Made by a program: the position numbers and the translations under genes. This document shows positions 1 through 5,628 of a DNA stretch of 10,693 nt, in pieces (the first letter of the stretch is position 1; each line of letters begins with the position of its first letter). The stretch is taken from contig CAZYTO010000198.1 of assembly GCA_964650405.1 (NCBI GenBank), forward strand, positions 1-10,693. The letters are read 5' to 3'. The stretch is from CAZYTO01 sp964650405. Its GTDB lineage: Bacteria > Acidobacteriota > Thermoanaerobaculia > Gp7-AA8. The notes below the pieces were generated by a model. It saw nothing but the letters and a program-made list of their open reading frames with translations. It was not told the origin of the DNA and searched no databases.

Positions 1-1
1 C

Positions 2-100
2 GTCATCCACAACAGTCACCAGATCGACCGCGGCTACGAGCGCATCGACGAGCGACTCAATGCGCTCGGAGCGAGGATCCGAAGGGAGCGGGACAACTGA
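2..100 (+). CDS. C-terminal tail of an unrecognised protein (partial)
   Basis: The window opens inside a plus-strand gene. Its last 32 codons are open and end at TGA (98-100). The visible residues are charged and helical, rich in Arg, Glu and Asp with Leu/Ile at intervals (for example YERIDERLNALGARIRRER), as in a coiled coil or basic amphipathic tail. The A of its stop codon is also the first base of the folP ATG, so the two are probably co-transcribed and translationally coupled. In related gene orders folP often follows ftsH, but this tail does not look like an FtsH C-terminus, so I assign no product. It is vaguely similar in style to the coiled-coil pseudogene near 5629-6022; this may be only composition. 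Confidence 0.6.
   Translation, partial: VIHNSHQIDRGYERIDERLNALGARIRRERDN
84..88 (+). promoter_or_regulatory. Shine-Dalgarno-like site for folP
   Basis: GGGAG at 84-88, within AAGGGAG, lies 11 nt before the ATG at 100, inside the end of the upstream gene. It supports the ATG at 100, even though the codons that follow are encoded by a heptamer repeat. The spacing is a little long, so coupling through the TGATG overlap may matter more than the site itself. Confidence 0.4.
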
Positions 101-1002
101 TGAAGGGCGAAGGGCGAAGGGCGAAGGACAAAAGATCCGGCGGCCTTCGCCCTTCGCCCTTCGCCCTTCGCCTCTCCCGCGGCAGAACGCTGACCGTGAC
201 GTCCGATTGCCCAATGGTCATGGGCATCCTCAACGTCACTCCCGACTCGTTCTCCGACGGCGGGGTGCATTTCGATCACTTGAAGGCCGTACATGCGGCG
301 CTGCAGATGGAAGCCGACGGGGCAGCGGTCATCGACATTGGCGGCGAGTCGACGCGGCCGGGCGCGGACGAAGTCACGGCGGAAGTGGAGATCGAGCGCG
401 TCGTCCCGGTGATCGTGCAGGTCCGGGAACGCTCGGAGGTCCCGATCTCCATCGACACGCGCAAGGCGACTGTCGCGGAGGCGGCGCTGCATGCCGGGGC
501 GGACGTCATCAACGACGTGTCCGCCCTCCGCCACGACCCGCAAATGCGGCCCCTGGCTGCACGCAGCGGCGTCCCGGTCGTACTGATGCACATGCGCGGC
601 GAGCCCCGGACCATGCAGGAGAACATCCATTACGACGACGTCGTGGCCGACGTGGCCCGCGAGCTGCGATCCTTCCGCGAGGACGCGATTGCGGGCGGGA
701 TCGACGCCTGCCAGATCGTCCTCGACCCCGGCATCGGCTTCGGCAAGACATTCGCCCACAACCTGACGCTCCTGGCCCACCTCGACGAGCTGGCAGCCCT
801 CGGACCCCTGCTCATCGGCGCCTCCCGCAAAGCCTTCATCGGCCACCTCACCGGCCGCCCTGCCGGCCCGGCCCGCGCCGTCGGCTCCCTGGCCACCGTC
901 GCCGCCGCGCAACGCGCGGGCGCCGCTTTCGTACGTGTCCATGACGTGCGCGAGACCATCGACTTTCTCCGGGTGCTGACGGCGATCGAGGAGGCGCGGT
1001 GA
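100..1002 (+). CDS. folP: dihydropteroate synthase (FolP)
   Basis: DHPS joins 6-hydroxymethyl-7,8-dihydropterin pyrophosphate to p-aminobenzoate in cytoplasmic folate synthesis and is the sulfonamide target. The 300-residue product carries the TIM-barrel signatures in order: MGILNVTPDSFSDGG (41-55), DIGGESTRPGA (79-89), SIDTRK (117-122), INDVS (137-141), MHMRGEP (163-169), DPGIGFGKT (209-217), GASRKAFIG (240-248) and a C-terminal RVHDV (279-283). The family usually has about 270-285 residues. The excess is at the N-terminus: residues 1 to about 24 come from a palindromic GAAGGGC heptamer array, and recognisable DHPS sequence starts near RGRTLTV (27-33). ATG 100 is chosen for its upstream GGGAG and TGATG overlap. 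GTG 196 and ATG 214 are in frame but would remove the first core strand. Whether the repeat-encoded leader is translated is uncertain; the enzyme identity is not. Confidence 0.95.
   Translation: MKGEGRRAKDKRSGGLRPSPFALRLSRGRTLTVTSDCPMVMGILNVTPDSFSDGGVHFDHLKAVHAALQMEADGAAVIDIGGESTRPGADEVTAEVEIERVVPVIVQVRERSEVPISIDTRKATVAEAALHAGADVINDVSALRHDPQMRPLAARSGVPVVLMHMRGEPRTMQENIHYDDVVADVARELRSFREDAIAGGIDACQIVLDPGIGFGKTFAHNLTLLAHLDELAALGPLLIGASRKAFIGHLTGRPAGPARAVGSLATVAAAQRAGAAFVRVHDVRETIDFLRVLTAIEEAR
102..172 (+). repeat. GAAGGGC heptamer array with perfect inverted partner
   Basis: Three and a half tandem GAAGGGC units (102-127) are followed by a 16-nt spacer (128-143) and four tandem CCTTCGC units (144-172). 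The arms 102-127 and 144-169 are perfect reverse complements over 26 bp, so DNA or RNA here could fold into a long GC-rich hairpin. The array starts immediately after the folP start codon and stays open in the folP frame, encoding a Lys/Arg/Gly-rich stretch. The purine arm resembles a string of Shine-Dalgarno sequences. Arm identity is seen directly; any effect on folP translation is inference. Confidence 0.95.
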
Positions 1003-1005
1003 ACG

Positions 1006-1117
1006 GGTACCGGGGGCCGGGGACTGGGTACCGGGGACCAGGTACCGGGTACCGGGGGCCGGGTGTTGGGTATCGGGTATCGGGTGCCGGGTACCGGGGA
1101 CCTGATGCCGGGTACTG
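1006..1117 (+). repeat. GGTACCG-type heptamer array, 16 units
   Basis: Starting four bases after the folP stop codon, 112 bases divide without remainder into 16 seven-base units of consensus GGTACCG (variants include GGTATCG, GGGGCCG, GGTGCCG and GGGACCT). No unit is longer or shorter than seven, while positions 3 to 5 vary freely. An array of the reverse complement lies at 1483-1576. Open frames across it are artefacts of the period and GC content. I see no promoter in it. Confidence 0.93.
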
Positions 1118-1193
1118 GCCGGGCCTCGAGGACACCGTCTCCCGCGGGGAGAGCCGCTCGGCATGCGGCCGGCCGCCGTTATTGAAGATCCCT

Positions 1194-1248
1194 CGCAGGC
1201 GTGGATACCAAGCAGCGCGACGAGGCGCCGGAGAACACCCTCTCCCAC
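1194..1248 (+). repeat. 55-base sequence, left copy (contig end)
   Basis: These 55 bases, beginning CGCAGGCGTGGATACC and ending in CTCTCCCAC, are identical to 1349-1403. This copy runs up to the first N and the other starts right after the last N. The length and placement match the k-mer overlap of two neighbouring contigs rather than a biological duplication. Confidence 0.95.
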
Positions 1249-1348
1249 NNNNNNNNNNNNNNNNNNNNNNNNNNNNNNNNNNNNNNNNNNNNNNNNNNNN
1301 NNNNNNNNNNNNNNNNNNNNNNNNNNNNNNNNNNNNNNNNNNNNNNNN
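1249..1348. other. Assembly gap (100 Ns)
   Basis: Exactly 100 undetermined bases, the conventional placeholder for a gap of unknown size. Because both flanks are the same 55-mer, the true distance may be zero, with a single 55-mer and about 155 fewer bases than shown. It could also hide further repeat units. Confidence 0.98.
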
Positions 1349-1403
1349 CGCAGGCGTGGATACCAAGCAGCGCGACGAGGCGCCGGAGAACACCCTCTCC
1401 CAC
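1349..1403 (+). repeat. 55-base sequence, right copy (contig end)
   Basis: Identical base for base to 1194-1248. It is followed directly by CGGGAGAGGGTGTG, which completes the hairpin at 1390-1416, so this copy shows the true right-hand context of the element. The left context is best read from 1118-1193. Confidence 0.95.
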
Positions 1404-1416
1404 CGGGAGAGGGTGT
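1390..1416. repeat. 12-bp perfect hairpin at the contig break
   Basis: ACACCCTCTCCC (1390-1401) and GGGAGAGGGTGT (1405-1416) are exact reverse complements around the 3-nt loop ACC. The stem is too symmetric for a one-way terminator and no T-run follows on either strand. The contig junction falls in its loop, which suggests that the palindrome, a multi-copy element, or both stopped the assembler. Confidence 0.85.
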
Positions 1417-1482
1417 GCCCACTCCTCTCCCACAACACCGAGAAACCTGGAACGCAGCTGTCCGTGCCTGACAGCCGATGCC

Positions 1483-1576
1483 CGTTACCGGTTACCCGAT
1501 ACCCGACACCACCTCGGTGCCGTCACCCGGCACCCGGTACCCGGCACCCACTACCCGGCCCCCGGCACCCGGCACC
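1483..1576 (+). repeat. CGGTACC-type heptamer array, 12 units, inverse of 1006-1117
   Basis: Twelve seven-base units of consensus CGGYACC (CGGCACC, CGGTACC, CGATACC, CACTACC and others) are broken once by a 10-base segment at 1511-1520. The units are the reverse complement of those at 1006-1117, so the two arrays form a large imperfect inverted repeat around the gap region. The array ends 21 bases before the cdaA start. It lengthens the open frame upstream of cdaA by about 40 codons, but those codons are low-complexity Pro/Gly/Thr and unlikely to be translated. Confidence 0.92.
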
Positions 1577-1597
1577 CACCCCCCCGGCGGTGCTACC

Positions 1598-2374
1598 GTG
1601 AGCTGGTTCGACCGCATCATCGCGCTGCAGGTGACGTGGCGGGACCTCGTCGACATCCTCGTCGTGGCCGTCATCATCTACAACATCCTGGCCCTCATCC
1701 GCGGCACGCGGGCGATGCAGATCTCCATCGGGTTGTTCTTCCTCGTCGCGTCGTTCTTCGTGGCCCGGGCCTTCGAACTGACGGCGCTGGAGGCGATCTC
1801 GCGGCAGACGTTCTTCTACCTGCCGTTCGCCGTCATCGTTCTCTTCCAGCATGAGATCCGCCGGGCCCTGGCGCGCATGGGCGGTCATCCGCTGCTGGCG
1901 CTCTTTCGCCGGCGCGGATCGGCCGTGACGCTCGCGGCCATTGCCCAGGCCTCGGACGTGCTGGCCGCGAAGAGGGTCGGCGCCCTCATGGCCATCGAGC
2001 GGATGCACAGCCTGCGCAGCTACGCCGAGCCCGCCAAACAACTCGACGCCCTGCTCACCAGCGATTTGCTCGTGGCCATCTTCACCCCTGGGGGACCGAT
2101 GCACGACGGCGCGGCCATCATCAAGAGCGACCGGATCATCGCCGCGGGCGCCTTCCTGCCGCTCACGGCCTCCGAGGATCTGCAGCTCGCGCACGGGACC
2201 CGCCATCGCGCGGCACTTGGGTTGACCGAAGAGAGCGATGCCGTCGTCGTGGTGGTCTCCGAGGAGAACGGATCGGTGGCTGTGGCCAGCGAAGGCTCGC
2301 TGACGGAGAATCTCGACCGCGAGTCGCTCCTCCGGTTGCTCGGGGAACGTCTCGGGAAAGGACCACGGCGATGA
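1598..2374 (+). CDS. cdaA: diadenylate cyclase CdaA (DisA_N domain)
   Basis: CdaA makes the second messenger c-di-AMP from two ATP at the cytoplasmic face of the membrane. From GTG 1598 the product has 258 residues, close to the family's ~270. Three hydrophobic segments (about 17-35, 41-58 and 71-84) precede the DAC domain (about 100-245). The catalytic motifs are intact: DGA at 170-172 within GGPMHDGAAI and RHR at 202-204 within GTRHRAALGL, followed by VVSEENG. GTG is chosen because VSWFDRII... matches a CdaA N-terminus; the in-frame ATG at 1478 would add 40 residues encoded by heptamer repeat. The GGCGG at 1586-1590 is a weak ribosome-binding candidate. The stop overlaps the cdaR start (ATGA). 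In Firmicutes CdaA is modulated by CdaR and GlmM, both encoded next here. Confidence 0.94.
   Translation: MSWFDRIIALQVTWRDLVDILVVAVIIYNILALIRGTRAMQISIGLFFLVASFFVARAFELTALEAISRQTFFYLPFAVIVLFQHEIRRALARMGGHPLLALFRRRGSAVTLAAIAQASDVLAAKRVGALMAIERMHSLRSYAEPAKQLDALLTSDLLVAIFTPGGPMHDGAAIIKSDRIIAAGAFLPLTASEDLQLAHGTRHRAALGLTEESDAVVVVVSEENGSVAVASEGSLTENLDRESLLRLLGERLGKGPRR
2357..2362 (+). promoter_or_regulatory. Shine-Dalgarno site for cdaR inside cdaA
   Basis: AAAGGA lies 8 nt before the cdaR ATG at 2371, within the last codons of cdaA. It fixes the cdaR start and fits coupled translation through the ATGA overlap. Confidence 0.65.
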
Positions 2375-3126
2375 ACGGCCAGGGCTGGCTGTCCAATCTC
2401 CTCCTGAAGCTGCTCTCGCTGCTCCTGGCCATCGCCGTCTGGTTCGTCGTCTCCACGCCTCGCCGCGAGCCGGTCTCGGAGCGGGCGTTCGCGGCGCCGC
2501 TCTCGCTGGTCCGCATGCCGCGCGAAATGGCCATCACGACGCAGGTGCCCGACAGCGTCACGGTCCGACTGCGCGGCCGCGCCTCGGAGCTCCGCTCGCT
2601 TTCGTCGCAGAACCTCGAAGTCACGCTCGACCTCAATTGGGTTACGCCGGGCGAGGCCAGCATCACCATGGGACGGCAGGCCATCAACGTGCCACCGGGC
2701 ATCGAAGTGGTGGCCATGGAGCCGTCCAAAGTGCGCTTCCGCGTCGAACAGGTGCGCCAGAAGCTCGTCTCCGTCCGTCCGTTGCTCATCGGCCAGCCCC
2801 CCCGTGGCTACATCGCCGGCGACCCGACCGTAAATCCCGATCATGCGCTCGTGCAGGGACCGATCTCGCTCGTGCGAAACCTCGAAGACGTGGCCACGGA
2901 ACGCATTATCATGACCGGCCGCACGGACACCTTCGTGCAGAACGTGAGCATCGTGACCGACTCGCCGCTCGTCCGCGTGATCGATCCGACGCTGACGCAG
3001 GTCATGGTGCCGGTCACGCCCGAGATCGGGCCGCAGCCGCCGCTCACGGACACCGCCGAGAGCGAGCCCGCGCCGCCCGAGAAGGAAATGAAAAAGGGGA
3101 AGCATGAGAGCTCTGTTCGGCACTGA
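2371..3126 (+). CDS. cdaR: YbbR-domain protein, CdaA regulator CdaR
   Basis: The 251-residue product has one N-terminal transmembrane helix (about 8-28, rich in Leu/Ala/Val, ending VWFVVSTP) and then an extracytoplasmic region of two YbbR-like beta domains, about 43-127 (with VRLRGRASELRSL) and 133-216 (with GYIAGDPTVNPDHALVQGP). It ends in a Pro/Glu/Lys-rich tail. YbbR proteins are partners of CdaA and tune c-di-AMP synthesis in Firmicutes; that role is inferred here from domain and gene order. Many Firmicutes homologues have four YbbR domains, so this is a short form. The 3' end overlaps glmM by 23 bp in another frame, so the final residues (KHESSVRH) are constrained by the glmM start. Confidence 0.85.
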   Translation: MNGQGWLSNLLLKLLSLLLAIAVWFVVSTPRREPVSERAFAAPLSLVRMPREMAITTQVPDSVTVRLRGRASELRSLSSQNLEVTLDLNWVTPGEASITMGRQAINVPPGIEVVAMEPSKVRFRVEQVRQKLVSVRPLLIGQPPRGYIAGDPTVNPDHALVQGPISLVRNLEDVATERIIMTGRTDTFVQNVSIVTDSPLVRVIDPTLTQVMVPVTPEIGPQPPLTDTAESEPAPPEKEMKKGKHESSVRH

Positions 3127-4441
3127 CGGCATCCGCGGAAAGGCCCATGCCTATCCGCTCGATGCCGCGACGATGTACACGCTGGGCCGGGCCATCGTTC
3201 ACCGCTTCCGCCGTTCGTCCTCCCGGCCGCAGATCCTCATCGGCCGCGACACGCGCGAGTCGGGGCCGGAGATCGTCGGCGCCCTCGCCGCCGGCATCCG
3301 CAGCGAAGGCGGCGATCCGGTCGTTGCGGGCGTCATCCCCACGCCGGGCGTGGCCTACCTCTGCCGGATGACTGACGCCGTTGCCGCGATCTCCGTCTCC
3401 GCCTCCCACAACCCCTTCGAGGACAACGGCGTGAAGATCTTCGGCCACGACGGGATGAAACTTCCGGATGCCGTCGAGGAGGAGATCGAAGACGACCTCC
3501 GGGCCTCGGACGCCGCGGTGCCGGAACTGCAGAGCGACGCCGGCGAGTCGCCCGCACTGATCGAGCGCTACGAGCGATTTCTCATCGACGGCGTCGCCCC
3601 GAACGCGCTGGCCGGAAAGAAGGTCGTGCTCGACACCGGCCACGGCGCCGCGTATCGCATCGCGCCCGACGTCTTCCGCCGGGCCGGCGCGGACGTCCTG
3701 GTCATCAACCATCAGCCCGACGGGCGCAACATCAACGCCGGCGCCGGCGCCATGCACCCCGAGGCATTGGCGCAGGTGGTGGTCCGCGAGGGGGCGGATT
3801 TCGGCGTGGCGTTCGACGGCGACGCGGACCGCGCCATCTTCGCCGACGACGCCGGGAAGATCCGCGACGGCGACGAGATCATCTACTTGTGGGCTCGCGG
3901 CCTTCAGCGCGACGGAAAGCTGAAAGGCGACTGCGTGGTGACGACCGTGATGTCGAACTTCGGCTTCGAACAGCAGCTCCGCGCGGACCACATCGAACTG
4001 TGCCGTGCCCAGGTCGGCGACAAATACGTCCTGGAGTTGATGCTCGAGCGCGGCTCGATCCTGGGGGGCGAGCAGTCGGGACACATCATCGACCTCTCCG
4101 TGCATACGACCGGCGACGGCATCCACACGGCGCTGGTCTTCGGGGAGCTGCTGGCGCGCGCCGGCCGGCCGTTCTCGACCCTCGAGACGTTTGCGCCGAT
4201 GCCACAAACCCTTGTGAATGAGAAGGTTGGCTCCAAGCCGCCGCTCGAGTCACTCACCCGCTACCAGGCCGCGCTGGCCGCGGCCGGGAAGGAGCTGGGA
4301 AGCCAGGGGCGGATCCTCGTGCGCTACTCAGGTACTGAAAACAAGGTCCGGGTGATGGTCGAAGGACCGGAAGAGGCTTTGATTCATCGACTTGCGGCGC
4401 AGTTGGCTGCGGTCCTGAAGGACGAGATCGCCAACGGATGA
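3104..4441 (+). CDS. glmM: phosphoglucosamine mutase GlmM
   Basis: GlmM converts glucosamine-6-phosphate to glucosamine-1-phosphate, a cytoplasmic step towards UDP-GlcNAc for peptidoglycan and LPS. The 445-residue product has the expected length and all four alpha-D-phosphohexomutase landmarks: N-terminal LFGTDGIRG (4-12), the phosphoserine loop SASHNP with the catalytic Ser at 101, the metal-binding DGDADR (238-243), the sugar loop GEQSGH (322-327) and the phosphate loop RYSGTE (407-412). RYSGTE replaces the more familiar RPSGTE, a tolerated variant. The ATG lies inside cdaR and follows AAGGGGAAGC, whose spacing is short, so translation is probably coupled. GlmM is known to bind and inhibit CdaA in some Firmicutes, and its place here keeps that trio together. 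Confidence 0.96.
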   Translation: MRALFGTDGIRGKAHAYPLDAATMYTLGRAIVHRFRRSSSRPQILIGRDTRESGPEIVGALAAGIRSEGGDPVVAGVIPTPGVAYLCRMTDAVAAISVSASHNPFEDNGVKIFGHDGMKLPDAVEEEIEDDLRASDAAVPELQSDAGESPALIERYERFLIDGVAPNALAGKKVVLDTGHGAAYRIAPDVFRRAGADVLVINHQPDGRNINAGAGAMHPEALAQVVVREGADFGVAFDGDADRAIFADDAGKIRDGDEIIYLWARGLQRDGKLKGDCVVTTVMSNFGFEQQLRADHIELCRAQVGDKYVLELMLERGSILGGEQSGHIIDLSVHTTGDGIHTALVFGELLARAGRPFSTLETFAPMPQTLVNEKVGSKPPLESLTRYQAALAAAGKELGSQGRILVRYSGTENKVRVMVEGPEEALIHRLAAQLAAVLKDEIANG

Positions 4442-4538
4442 AGGTCGCGCAGCCGGAAAAGGGAAGGTCCTTTCCTCCTCTGATACTTCGGGCTGTTTCT
4501 TTTGCGGTCCGCCTCTAGCGCAACCATACCCTCCTGAC

Positions 4539-4544
4539 TATACT
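4539..4544 (+). promoter_or_regulatory. Candidate -10 element for the H1-like gene
   Basis: TATACT matches the sigma-70 -10 consensus at 5 of 6 positions and lies 40 nt before the ATG at 4585 in an AT-richer patch. No good -35 hexamer is found at 16-18 bp; 4516-4521 reads TAGCGC. A separate promoter here would make the H1-like gene independent of the cda-glmM operon. Confidence 0.35.
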
Positions 4545-4572
4545 GCGCCATCCAATTTTCAGGGTCACCCGC

Positions 4573-4582
4573 GGGGAGAGGA
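4573..4582 (+). promoter_or_regulatory. Strong Shine-Dalgarno of the H1-like gene
   Basis: GGGGAGAGGA ends two bases before ATG 4585. Its GGAG core (4575-4578) is 6 nt from the start codon. This is one of the clearest ribosome-binding sites in the window and supports both the start and real expression. Confidence 0.65.
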
Positions 4583-4584
4583 CG

Positions 4585-5589
4585 ATGGCAAAGGTGCAGG
4601 GGAAGAAATCCGCCGCCGGCAAGAAGGCTACGGCCAAGCCAGCGGCACGGGCGAAGAGCGCCAGAAGCGCCAGGCCGGCACCAAAACCGAAACGTCCGGC
4701 GAAGGCCGTAAAGGCGGCGGCGAAGGCCAAAGCGCCGGCCGCGAAGAGCGCGAAGAAGAAAGCCGTCAAGAAGGCCGCTCCGAAGCCGGCACCGAAGCCG
4801 AAAGTCACCGCCAAGGGAGCCTCGCCGGCGAAAGCGACGAAGCCGACCAAGGCGATCGTCAAGGCTGCCGTCGCTCCCGCCCCGAAGGCATCGAAAGCCG
4901 CGAAGGTGAAGGCCGCCGCCGTCAAGACGGGCGCCAAAGCCGTTCCCGGGACGCCGCCAACCACTGGAGCAGTTGCAACGACCCGTGTTCCGGCGAGTGC
5001 CGTCTCCGAGCCGGAGAAGAAGCGCCGCCGGTCGCGGCCGCGCGTCTCCTCGGGTGGACCGGCCACGGCAGCCTGGTTCTCGCAAGGAGACAACAAGCCG
5101 CGGCCCTCCTCCTTCATCCCTGCCCCGCCGCGCGCCGAGGCGCCGTCGCTCGTCGCGGCACCCCCGGCGTCGTCCGACCGTCTCGTCTCCAGCGACGAGC
5201 TCACCGCGTTCGCTGTCCGCACCGCCCCGGTACGCGTGGACGTCGAAGCCATGGGCGGCCGCATCCTCCTTCACATCTTCCCAGAGGATGTCGTCCTGCG
5301 CGTCGGTGAAGGGATCGAATGGGACTTCCGCTACCTCAGCGGCGCCGACGTGCTCATCGAAGAGATGATCATCGAGCTCGACAAGCCCGCCCCCTTCTCG
5401 CACAGCTCCCACCGCTCCAAGCGCCCCGGCATCAACCGCCCCCACCGCCAGCTCTCCGGCCCCGTCCTGAAAAACGCCGTCGGCAAGCACTTCCGCTATA
5501 CCGTCCGCGCCCTCAACGTCTTCAAGACGGAGATGGCCACGGCGCGGCCGTCGGTGACGGTGACTCAGGCTCAAAGCTCTCCGCTCTAA
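4585..5589 (+). CDS. Histone-H1-like basic tail fused to a beta-rich C-terminal domain
   Basis: The 334-residue product has three parts. Residues 1 to about 120 are almost only Lys, Ala, Pro and Val with short AKA, KKA and KPAPKPK repeats, as in bacterial H1-like and AlgP-type DNA-binding tails. Residues 121-212 are a disordered Pro/Ser/Ala linker with a second basic patch, KKRRRSRPR (145-153). Residues 215-327 look folded and beta-rich, with VVLRVGEGIEWDFRY (236-250), a His/Arg segment SHSSHRSKRPGINRPHRQ (272-289) and KHFRYTVRAL (301-310). That alternation resembles an Ig-like or cupredoxin-like sandwich, but I recognise no family and see no Cys, so a type-1 copper site is unlikely. There is no signal peptide. 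DNA or RNA binding by the tail is inferred from composition; the C-terminal function is unknown. It lies 143 bp after glmM with its own ribosome-binding site. Confidence 0.8.
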   Translation: MAKVQGKKSAAGKKATAKPAARAKSARSARPAPKPKRPAKAVKAAAKAKAPAAKSAKKKAVKKAAPKPAPKPKVTAKGASPAKATKPTKAIVKAAVAPAPKASKAAKVKAAAVKTGAKAVPGTPPTTGAVATTRVPASAVSEPEKKRRRSRPRVSSGGPATAAWFSQGDNKPRPSSFIPAPPRAEAPSLVAAPPASSDRLVSSDELTAFAVRTAPVRVDVEAMGGRILLHIFPEDVVLRVGEGIEWDFRYLSGADVLIEEMIIELDKPAPFSHSSHRSKRPGINRPHRQLSGPVLKNAVGKHFRYTVRALNVFKTEMATARPSVTVTQAQSSPL

Positions 5590-5628
5590 GCTCTTAGGAC
5601 GAGGGCGGAGCCCGGCGCTGTTCCCACA

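Larger units (their letters stand above)
1118..1482. other. Gene-free centre between inverted heptamer arrays, with assembly gap
   Basis: This stretch has no gene. It holds a short hairpin (TCTCCC, 1138-1143, with GGGAGA, 1147-1152), a 55-base sequence present on both sides of 100 Ns, a stronger 12-bp hairpin (1390-1416), another CTCTCCCAC at 1425-1433, and about 50 bases of unremarkable sequence. The TCTCCC/GGGAGA motif recurs through it. A plausible reading is a short dispersed intergenic element present in several genomic copies, which broke the assembly. No transposase, terminal repeat or target duplication can be shown here. Confidence 0.6.

Noticed and set aside
50..66. Similarity of GAGCGACTCAATGCGCT to GAGCGACTCAACGCGCT near 9570
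   Set aside because: Both encode ERLNAL with common high-GC codons; the similarity does not extend further, so chance is sufficient.
1182..1209. Promoter for cdaA: TTGAAG with GATACC at 16 bp
   Set aside because: The -10 matches only 3 of 6 and lies in the 55-mer whose copy number and position are uncertain.
34..1422. Long minus-strand open frame opposite folP and the repeats
   Set aside because: It runs through Ns and heptamer arrays and mirrors folP codons; it has low-complexity translation and no family resemblance.
1006..1576. CRISPR array
   Set aside because: The units are 7 bases long, directly abutting, without spacers, and no cas genes are present.
1478..1597. 40-codon N-terminal extension of CdaA from ATG 1478
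   Set aside because: It translates the heptamer array into Pro/Gly/Thr repeats; GTG 1598 gives a normal CdaA start and length.
4455..4475. Intrinsic terminator after glmM (GGAAAAGG with CCTTTCC)
   Set aside because: The stem needs a bulge and is short; the nearest T-rich run is more than 15 bases downstream.
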